A program made the position numbers and the translations under genes. Positions 1 through 4,621 of a stretch of DNA of 5,121 nucleotides are shown here, piece after piece. The notes under the pieces were generated by a model, which was not told where the DNA came from, made no database searches, and was given only the letters and a program-made list of their open reading frames with translations. Origin of the DNA: Ilumatobacteraceae bacterium (GTDB lineage Bacteria; Actinomycetota; Acidimicrobiia; Acidimicrobiales; Ilumatobacteraceae); contig SKSP01000526.1 in NCBI GenBank assembly GCA_007122945.1, forward strand, positions 1-5,121. The letters are read 5' to 3'. Numbering within the stretch: the first letter of the stretch is position 1; each line of letters begins with the position of its first letter.

Positions 1-1
1 C

Positions 2-91
2 GATGAGCAGAAGTTCAAGATCTTGCGTGGGAACGCGGAGAAGCTGTATCAGTTCACCCCGGACACCCCGCCCGACATCACCCGCCCCTGA
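2..91 (+). CDS. Amidohydrolase family 2 protein, C-terminal fragment
   Basis: Only the last 29 codons and the TGA stop (89-91) are inside the window; the gene begins upstream. The frame reads K-I-L-R-G-N-A-E-K-L-Y-Q-F, which matches the characteristic C-terminal signature of the amidohydrolase-2 family (I-L-x-G-N-A-x-x-L-Y), followed by a short Pro/Asp/Thr-rich tail. Members of this family are TIM-barrel, usually metal-dependent enzymes that hydrolyse or decarboxylate small organic acids and related molecules; the metal ligands lie upstream and cannot be checked here. The stop is 21 nt before the start of the epimerase gene, on the same strand, so the two are probably cotranscribed. The family call rests on this short terminal motif alone. 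The exact reaction cannot be predicted. Confidence 0.72.
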   Translation, partial: DEQKFKILRGNAEKLYQFTPDTPPDITRP

Positions 92-112
92 CCGAGCGAC
101 CCGGGGCACGGC

Positions 113-1021
113 ATGCTGTCGGACGCGAAGGTCCTCGTCACCGGCCCGGCCGGCCAGATCGGGTCAGCGATCGTGCGGGCCCTCGCGGCCGACAACGAGG
201 TGTGGGGCATCGCCCGGTTCGGCGATCCGGAGGCCCGGGCGCGCGTCGAGGCGCTCGGCGTCACGACCCGGGCGGTCGACTTCGCCGACCCCGACCTGTC
301 CGACGTCCCCGACGACGTCACCCACGTCGTCCACCTCGCGGCCTACATGGGCCGCGACGGCGACGACGACCACGCGATCACCGTCAATGCCGAGGGCACC
401 GGCGTGCTGTTGCAGCACTGCCGGCGCGCCCGGGCGGCGTTGGTGATGTCCACCTTCTCCGTGTACCGGCCGAACGACGACCCCACCCACGCCTACTCCG
501 AGGGTGACCGCCTGGGTGAGGCCAACGCGCCGCACTCGCCCACCTACTCGGTGTCCAAGATCGCTCAGGAAGCCGTCGCGCGGACCGCCGCCCGCACACT
601 CGACCTCCCGGTGGTGATCGCCCGCATGAACGCGGCCTACGGCGACGACGGTGGGCTGCCCGCCCATCACCTGCGCGCGGTGCTGGCCGACGAGCCCGTC
701 GTGACCCGCTGGGACCCGTGCACCTACAGCCCGATCCACACCGACGACATCGTCGCCCAGCTGCCGGCCATGCTCGATGTCGCGTCGGTGCCGGCCACGA
801 TCGTGAACTGGTGCGGCGACCAACCGGTGAGCGTGCAGGAGTGGACCGCCCACCTCGGAACGCTGACCGGTCGCGACGCGCGCGTCGAGGTGGTGGATCA
901 GCCCGGCACCCAACGGTCGGCCATCGGCGACCCGACGAAGCGCCGGCTGGTCACCGGGCCGTGCCGGGTCGACTGGCGGGACGGCATCGAGCGCATGGTC
1001 GCGGCCCGCGCGCCACGCTAG
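113..1021 (+). CDS. NAD-dependent epimerase/dehydratase (extended SDR)
   Basis: This 302-residue protein has the full extended-SDR layout. Residues 7-17 form the first beta strand and glycine loop V-L-V-T-G-P-A-G-Q-I-G (GxxGxxG at 11-17) for NAD(P) binding. H-L-A-A at 74-77 follows beta 4, and V-N-A-E-G-T at 91-96 corresponds to the usual N-x-x-G-T. S-T-F-S-V-Y at 113-118 supplies the catalytic serine region, and Y145-S-V-S-K149 is the YxxxK catalytic pair. The C-terminal third, about 175-300, is the variable substrate-binding part, with Y-S-P-I-H-T-D-D at 205-212 resembling the conserved H-V-x-D segment. The family acts on nucleotide sugars, hydroxy-steroids and similar substrates; the substrate here is unknown. 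The ATG at 113 is preceded by a GGGG stretch and is the natural start for the glycine motif. It is probably in one transcript with the upstream amidohydrolase. The family call is firm and the substrate is open. Confidence 0.88.
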   Translation: MLSDAKVLVTGPAGQIGSAIVRALAADNEVWGIARFGDPEARARVEALGVTTRAVDFADPDLSDVPDDVTHVVHLAAYMGRDGDDDHAITVNAEGTGVLLQHCRRARAALVMSTFSVYRPNDDPTHAYSEGDRLGEANAPHSPTYSVSKIAQEAVARTAARTLDLPVVIARMNAAYGDDGGLPAHHLRAVLADEPVVTRWDPCTYSPIHTDDIVAQLPAMLDVASVPATIVNWCGDQPVSVQEWTAHLGTLTGRDARVEVVDQPGTQRSAIGDPTKRRLVTGPCRVDWRDGIERMVAARAPR

Positions 1022-1055
1022 ATCGGCAGCGGGCCGGACCGGCAGCGGCGTGCCC

Positions 1056-1061
1056 TAGTAT
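1056..1061 (+). promoter_or_regulatory. Possible -10 element upstream of the thioredoxin-fusion gene
   Basis: TAGTAT lies in the 83-nt gap between the epimerase stop and the ATG at 1105. It fits the actinobacterial TAnnnT pattern for a -10 box and would give a leader of roughly 35-40 nt. No convincing -35 hexamer is seen 17 nt upstream (around 1033-1038). It is the most AT-rich hexamer in the gap, which is the main support. If real, it would start a transcript covering the thioredoxin-fusion, selenoprotein and SDR genes. Confidence 0.28.
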
Positions 1062-1093
1062 CGGCGTCATTGCCGTGGCGGGCCGGGGCGCGC

Positions 1094-1101
1094 GAAGGGG
1101 G
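1094..1101 (+). promoter_or_regulatory. Ribosome binding site for the gene at 1105
   Basis: GAAGGGGG ends 3 nt before the ATG at 1105. This purine run fixes the start of a reading frame that stays open far upstream (to 718) inside the epimerase gene. The upstream part of that frame is only a shadow of the epimerase. Confidence 0.6.
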
Positions 1102-1104
1102 CGC

Positions 1105-2589
1105 ATGACGACACAGCCGATCACCGATCACACCGACGCCCACCCGGGCGCGACCGGTCATCTGCCGGTGAGCGACGGCCTCGTCGCGGTGGTGTCGCGC
1201 GAGTGCCCCACCTGCCGACAGGTCGAACCCGTCCTCGCCGAGCTCCTCGCCCGAGGCGTGCCGCTGGTGGTCTGCGCGCAGGAGGACCCGGCGCACTGGT
1301 CGCTGCTCGCCGCCGCTCACGTGGTCGACGACGCCGAGCTGTGGTGCTCCCACGAGCTGGGCGTGGAAACCGTGCCCACGCTCGTCCGCCTCGCCGATGG
1401 CCAGGTGGTCGCGCGCACCGAGGGATGGTGGCGCGAACGGTGGGAGGAGCTCACCGGCGAGTCGGCGCTGGGAGCCGGGCTGCCACCACAACGCCCGGGC
1501 TGCGGATCGCGAACCACCGACCCGGCGCTGGCCGACGAGCTGGCGGTGCGCTTCCACGGACACGCGCTGCACAGCCGGCGCGTCACGATCGGCCCGTTGG
1601 AGGACGAGGTCGAGGCCCTCTACGACCGCGGCTGGTCGGACGGCCTGCCGCTGGTGCCCCCGACCCCGTCGCGGGTGCTGCGGATGCTCGAAGGCACCAC
1701 TCGGGCACCCGACGACATCGTGGCGGTGGTGCCACCGCTGCTCGCGGAGTGCACCGTGGAGAAGGTCGCCGTCAACGCGGTGATGGCAGGCTGTCGACCC
1801 GAGTACCTGCCGGTCGTGCTCGCCGCCGTCGAGGGCGCGTGCAGCGACGAGTTCAACGCCCACGTCGTGCTGGCCACCACCAACCCCTTCGGGCCGATCG
1901 TGGTCGTCAACGGGCCGATCCGGCACGCGATCGGCATGAACTCAGGCGTGAACGCCCTCGGCCAGGGCAACCGGGCCAACTCGACGATCGGCCGGGCGCT
2001 GCAGCTGGTGATCCGCAACGTCGGCGGCGGCCGGCCCGGCGAGGTCGACCGCGCCACCCTCGGCAACCCCGGCAAGCTCGGGGTCTGCTTCGCCGAGGAC
2101 GAGGAAGGCTCACCGTGGGAGCCGCTGTCGGTCTTCCGAGGCGTGCCGCGGGGCACCGACGCGGTGACGCTGTTCGCCGGCGAGGGCCCGCGCAACGTGA
2201 TGGACCAGCTGTCGCGCGACGCCGACTCGCTGGCTCGGAGCTTCGCGGCGTGCCTGCGCACCGTCCAGCACCCGAAGCACGTGCAGACCTACGACGCGAT
2301 GCTCGTCGTCTCGCCCGAGCACGCCGCTCGGTTCCGCGACGCAGGGTGGAGCCGCACCCGCCTGCTCGACGAGCTGCACCGGCTCACGGTGATGCCCGGT
2401 GAGGAGCTCGTGCGCGGGGCGGGCGGCATCGAGCAGGGCCTGCCGGCGGAGGAGGCGGTCGGGACCATCCCCAAGTTCCGCCCCGACGGGTTGCACGTGG
2501 TGCAGGCCGGCGGCGGGGCCGGGCTCTTCTCGGCCATCATCGGAGGCTTCCGCGCGTCGGAGGCCGTGACCAGGGAGATCCGACCGTGA
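1105..2589 (+). CDS. Thioredoxin-like domain fused to a large conserved domain of unknown function
   Basis: The protein has 494 residues. The N-terminal part, about 20-120, looks like a thioredoxin fold: a strand (L-V-A-V-V-S), then C34-P-T-C37 at the head of a helix, a second strand (L-V-V-C-A-Q), and V-P-T at 90-92, where P91 would be the cis-proline facing the active site, followed by the closing strands. The region from about 163 to 494 begins with L-Y-D-R-G-W-S-D-G-L-P and contains T-V-E-K-V-A-V-N-A-V-M-A-G-C (217-230), T-T-N-P (258-261), N-S-G-V-N-A-L-G-Q-G-N-R-A-N (279-292), G-N-P-G-K (320-324) and a glycine-rich end (G-G-G-A-G, 469-473). I recognise this as a widespread conserved hypothetical family but know of no established function. 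No signal peptide or membrane helix is evident, so it is probably cytoplasmic. Its stop overlaps the selenoprotein start by 4 nt (GTGA), implying translational coupling and a shared job, plausibly thiol electron transfer to the selenoprotein. Confidence 0.82.
   Translation: MTTQPITDHTDAHPGATGHLPVSDGLVAVVSRECPTCRQVEPVLAELLARGVPLVVCAQEDPAHWSLLAAAHVVDDAELWCSHELGVETVPTLVRLADGQVVARTEGWWRERWEELTGESALGAGLPPQRPGCGSRTTDPALADELAVRFHGHALHSRRVTIGPLEDEVEALYDRGWSDGLPLVPPTPSRVLRMLEGTTRAPDDIVAVVPPLLAECTVEKVAVNAVMAGCRPEYLPVVLAAVEGACSDEFNAHVVLATTNPFGPIVVVNGPIRHAIGMNSGVNALGQGNRANSTIGRALQLVIRNVGGGRPGEVDRATLGNPGKLGVCFAEDEEGSPWEPLSVFRGVPRGTDAVTLFAGEGPRNVMDQLSRDADSLARSFAACLRTVQHPKHVQTYDAMLVVSPEHAARFRDAGWSRTRLLDELHRLTVMPGEELVRGAGGIEQGLPAEEAVGTIPKFRPDGLHVVQAGGGAGLFSAIIGGFRASEAVTREIRP
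2572..2577 (+). promoter_or_regulatory. Ribosome binding site for the UGSC selenoprotein GTG start
   Basis: AGGGAG lies inside the last codons of the upstream gene, 8 nt before the GTG at 2586. Together with the GTGA overlap it supports GTG as the start codon and coupled translation. Confidence 0.55.
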
Positions 2590-3152
2590 CGACGATCGTT
2601 ACCGACCGCGCGGCGACACCCGCCGCACCGACCGTGCCCGGGCGCACGATGCTGGACCCGACCTCGGAGGTCGACGCCAGCCCACGCTCGCTCACCCCGC
2701 GCCCGACCTCGCTCGACGGCGCCACGGTCGCGCTGCTCGACATCAACAAGGCTCGCGGCGACGTGTTCCTCGACCGGGTCGAGCAACTCCTCGTGGAACG
2801 GGGGGTGCGCGTGCTGCGCTTCGTCAAGCCCACGCTGGCCAAGCCGGCGCCGGTGGACCTGCGCCAGGAGATCGCCACCCAGTGCCACCTGGTGATCGAG
2901 GCCCTCGCCGATTGAGGCAGCTGCACGTCGTGCGGTGTGCACGACATCGTGGACATGGAGCGCCGCGGCCGCCCGGCGGTGCTCGTCGCGTCGCGCGCCT
3001 TCGTGGAGGCAGCGGCGGCGCAATCGGCCGCGCTGGGCATGGACGTGGCTCGGGTGTTCGTCCCGCACCCGATCCAGGACCGCACCGACAGCGAGCTGCA
3101 CGCGTACGCTGACGCCGCGATCGACGAGATCATCGACCGCTTGACCGCTTGA
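2586..3152 (+). CDS. UGSC-family selenoprotein (in-frame TGA read as selenocysteine)
   Basis: The full product is 188 residues with selenocysteine at 110, encoded by TGA 2913-2915. Stopping there would give a 109-residue piece ending L-A-D. Reading through gives U110-G-S-C113-T-S-C116-G, a UxxCxxC redox motif, and the frame stays open for 78 more codons to TGA 3150-3152. Residues 46-81 form an alpha/beta unit (A-T-V-A-L-L-D-I-N-K, then a helix and V-R-V-L-R-F). C100-H-L-V-I-E-A-L-A-D leads to the motif; D-M-E-R-R-G-R-P (123-130) and V-P-H-P (159-162) follow, then a terminal helix. This matches the UGSC (seleno)protein family known from marine metagenomes. The half after U also resembles, from memory, the C-terminal part of GrdB of glycine reductase. 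The first 40 residues are Pro/Thr-rich and look disordered. The GTG start overlaps the upstream stop. A hairpin suitable as a bacterial SECIS lies directly after the TGA. The biochemical role is unknown; a selenol-based reductase or reductive-cleavage role is an inference. A nonsense mutation is the alternative but is less likely. Confidence 0.88.
2913..2915 (+). other. Selenocysteine (UGA) codon of the UGSC protein
   Basis: This in-frame TGA is codon 110 of the gene starting at 2586. It occupies the first position of the U-G-S-C family motif, and conserved-looking sequence continues in the same frame on both sides. The next in-frame start is a GTG at 2937 with no ribosome binding site, so independent expression of the 3' part is unlikely. 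Confidence 0.86.
2924..2951 (+). promoter_or_regulatory. Bacterial SECIS element of the UGSC gene
   Basis: Seven perfect base pairs join 2927-2933 (GTCGTGC) to 2939-2945 (GCACGAC) around the 5-nt loop GGTGT (2934-2938). Three more pairs, CAC 2924-2926 with GTG 2949-2951, extend the stem below a 3-nt bulge (2946-2948). The loop starts with GG, and 18 nt separate it from the TGA. By my recollection this equals the spacing from UGA to GGU in the Escherichia coli fdhF SECIS. SelB would bind this loop in the mRNA. The element also encodes the G-S-C-T-S-C segment, so it is under double constraint. The single bulged U seen in the fdhF stem is not obvious here. Confidence 0.78.
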
Positions 3153-3176
3153 CCGTTCGGCCGTTCGGCCGTTCGC
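3135..3176 (+). repeat. Degenerate 8-bp tandem repeat across the UGSC stop codon
   Basis: Five successive 8-nt units occur: GACCGCTT at 3135 and 3143, GACCGTTC at 3151, and GGCCGTTC at 3159 and 3167, with a trailing GC. The array covers the last codons and stop of the selenoprotein gene and most of the gap before the SDR ribosome binding site. The period is not a multiple of three. Each GACCGCTT-GA junction contains TGA, so a change in copy number would shift the last codons and move the stop. It probably arose by slippage; no function is claimed. Confidence 0.7.
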
Positions 3177-3184
3177 AGAGGAGG
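3177..3184 (+). promoter_or_regulatory. Strong ribosome binding site for the SDR gene
   Basis: AGAGGAGG is near-perfectly complementary to the 16S anti-Shine-Dalgarno sequence and lies 4 nt before the ATG at 3189. It is the strongest ribosome binding site in the window and suggests efficient independent initiation of the SDR, although it is probably on the same transcript as the selenoprotein gene 36 nt upstream. Confidence 0.78.
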
Positions 3185-3188
3185 ACCC

Positions 3189-3947
3189 ATGCCGTTCCTG
3201 GACCGCAAGGTCGCCATCGTCACCGGTGCCGGAACGGGCATCGGTCGCGGCGTGTCCATCGCCCTCGGCCGCGAGGGGGCGCACGTCATGGTGAGTGGCC
3301 GCAAGCAGGAGTTGCTCGACGAGACCGCGGCGATGGTGCGTGACGTCGGCGGGACCGCGCTGACGGCGATCTGCGATGTCACCGACACGCATCAGCTCGA
3401 CGCGCTCGTCGAGACCACCGTGCGCGAGTTCGGCACGATCGACATCCTCGTCAACAACGCCCAGAGCCCCATGGCCAACGTGCCGCTGCTCGACTGGCCC
3501 GACGAGAACTTCGCCGAGGGCTTCGAGGCCGTGGCGTTGGCGACGTTCCGACTGATGAAGGCGTGCCACCCCTACCTTCGTGGTGGCGGTGTGATCGTCA
3601 ACTTCGGCACCGGTGCCGGCATCCGCCCCGACCCGGTCGGCTATGGCTGCTACGCCGCGATCAAAGAGGCGGTCCGCACGCTGTCGCGGACCGCAGCGGT
3701 CGAATGGGGGCCCGACGGGATCCGGGTCCACACGGTCGTCCCACTCGCGAGCAGTGACGCACTGCGTGCCTGGGCCGAGCATCGACCCGAGGAGTCGCGC
3801 AAGTTCTTCGACACCGTGCCGCTCGGACGCCTCGGCGACCCCGAAGCCGACATCGGGCGGGCGATCGCGTTCCTGTGCGGGCCCGACAGCGCGTACATCA
3901 CCGGCAACACGATCGCGATCGACGGCGGTCAGGCCTACCTGCACTGA
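3189..3947 (+). CDS. Classical short-chain dehydrogenase/reductase
   Basis: The protein has 252 residues, the usual length for a classical SDR. T12-G-A-G-T-G-I-G19 is the cofactor-binding TGxxxGxG motif. C62-D-V at 62-64 follows beta 3, and N89-N-A-Q92 is the structural NNAG motif with Q in place of G. Y155-A-A-I-K159 is the catalytic YxxxK pair. At the catalytic serine position the sequence reads N-F-G-T141-G-A-G, so threonine takes the place of serine, with one extra residue before the tyrosine compared with FabG. The end (I-T-G-N-T-I-A-I-D-G-G-Q) is the typical SDR C-terminal strand and loop. It catalyses NAD(P)-dependent alcohol/ketone interconversion on an unknown substrate. S38-G-R-K at the end of beta 2 has basic residues and no acidic residue, which hints at NADP(H) preference. 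The strong ribosome binding site fixes the start. Its position just after the selenoprotein gene suggests the same pathway. Confidence 0.9.
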   Translation: MPFLDRKVAIVTGAGTGIGRGVSIALGREGAHVMVSGRKQELLDETAAMVRDVGGTALTAICDVTDTHQLDALVETTVREFGTIDILVNNAQSPMANVPLLDWPDENFAEGFEAVALATFRLMKACHPYLRGGGVIVNFGTGAGIRPDPVGYGCYAAIKEAVRTLSRTAAVEWGPDGIRVHTVVPLASSDALRAWAEHRPEESRKFFDTVPLGRLGDPEADIGRAIAFLCGPDSAYITGNTIAIDGGQAYLH

Positions 3948-4039
3948 GGGTCGCCCGGGTCGACGCGACGACCGGTGTGTCGAACGGCATCGTGATGCAC
4001 CCGCCCCGCGATCGAGGTCGGCGGCGGCTGCCGGCGCGC

Positions 4040-4045
4040 TAGCGT
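4040..4045 (+). promoter_or_regulatory. Possible -10 element for the AhpD-like gene pair
   Basis: TAGCGT ends 6 nt before the ATG at 4052. That spacing fits an actinobacterial TAnnnT -10 box driving a leaderless or near-leaderless transcript, which would also explain the lack of a clear Shine-Dalgarno sequence (only GGCGGG). No -35 hexamer is clear. The 104-nt gap 3948-4051 is otherwise unassigned: it holds a short palindrome at 3987-3998 and no T-tract terminator. Confidence 0.3.
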
Positions 4046-4051
4046 GGCGGG

Positions 4052-4618
4052 ATGGTCGCCGACTCGTGGTTGCCGGAGCTGGGCCCTGCGAGCGACAGCT
4101 GGGATCGGCTCACGGAGCGCCAGCCCGAGATCTTCGACGCCCTCGCCGAGATGCAGTCCGTGTTCTGGGAACTCGTCGATCCCGTCATCCTGGAGCTCTG
4201 CCGGATCCGCATGGCCACCATCCTCGGAGCGGAACGCGATCGCGAGCTGCGCAGTGGGCGGGCGCCTGCCGTCGCGCTGGAGGCCAAGGTGGAGGAGCTG
4301 CCGCGGTACACGACCTCGCCGGTGTTCTCGGCCGCAGAACGGGCGGCAGTCGCGCTCGCCGAGCAGTTCGTGCTCGACGTCAAGGGTGTGACCGATCAAC
4401 AGGTGGAGGCCGTGAAGGAAGCGCTCGGCGCCGAGCAGTGCTACGCACTGGTACACGCGTTGCAGTCGTTCGAGGCGCTCCAACGCGCATGCCTGGTGCT
4501 CGGTGTCACGCCGGTCCCCGCAACCATCCGCGCAACAGCTGAGATCCCTGAGTCCCCAGAGAACCACGACAACCCAGAGAACCACGACAACCCAGAGAAC
4601 CACGACAACGAGGTGTGA
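4052..4618 (+). CDS. Carboxymuconolactone decarboxylase/AhpD-like protein lacking CxxC
   Basis: This 188-residue, mostly helical protein resembles the AhpD-like branch of the carboxymuconolactone decarboxylase (CMD) family. V-D-P-V-I-L-E-L-C-R-I-R (42-53) is the core helix that normally carries the E of the E-x11-CxxC-x3-H site, and F-S-A-A-E-R-A-A-V-A-L-A-E-Q-F-V (92-107) is the second conserved helix pair. C-Y-A-L-V-H-A-L-Q-S-F (130-140) is the third. Where CxxC would sit, the sequence reads roughly I-L-G-A60-E-R-D63, so both redox cysteines are missing and a peroxidase-reductase reaction by the usual mechanism is unlikely. The C-terminus is three exact P-E-N-H-D-N repeats (169-186) plus E-V, a charged tail that is probably disordered. 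The stop is only 3 nt before the next AhpD-like gene, so the two products may form a mixed complex with this one as a structural or substrate-binding partner. That role is inferred. Confidence 0.78.
   Translation: MVADSWLPELGPASDSWDRLTERQPEIFDALAEMQSVFWELVDPVILELCRIRMATILGAERDRELRSGRAPAVALEAKVEELPRYTTSPVFSAAERAAVALAEQFVLDVKGVTDQQVEAVKEALGAEQCYALVHALQSFEALQRACLVLGVTPVPATIRATAEIPESPENHDNPENHDNPENHDNEV
4556..4609 (+). repeat. Three exact 18-bp tandem repeats encoding PENHDN
   Basis: Three 18-nt units at 4556, 4574 and 4592 are identical at the DNA level, each reading CCAGAGAACCACGACAAC. They lie in frame at the 3' end of the Cys-less AhpD-like gene, two codons before its stop. Identity at every third position indicates recent duplication. 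The unit is less GC-rich than its surroundings. Copy-number change would lengthen or shorten the acidic/Asn tail without disturbing the frame. Confidence 0.9.
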
Positions 4619-4621
4619 GAG

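Noticed and set aside
718..1104. N-terminal extension of the thioredoxin-fusion gene into the epimerase gene
   Set aside because: The extended frame is Arg/His-rich and matches out-of-frame reading of the epimerase. A ribosome binding site and a plausible domain start support the ATG at 1105.
2937..3152. Separate small gene starting at GTG 2937, downstream of the TGA
   Set aside because: It is in the same frame as the UGSC gene, has no ribosome binding site, and begins in the middle of the SECIS hairpin. It is the readthrough half of the selenoprotein.
2289..3944. Long minus-strand open frame of 551 codons
   Set aside because: Its product is Arg/Val/Asp/His-rich low-complexity sequence typical of antisense frames in GC-rich genes, and it opposes three well-supported plus-strand genes.
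3945..3975. Terminator or recoding hairpin after the SDR stop
   Set aside because: GTCGC 3950-3954 can pair with GCGAC 3965-3969, but the stem is only 5 bp with a 10-nt loop and no T tract. The TGA lies at the normal SDR C-terminus, so neither a terminator nor a selenocysteine is supported.
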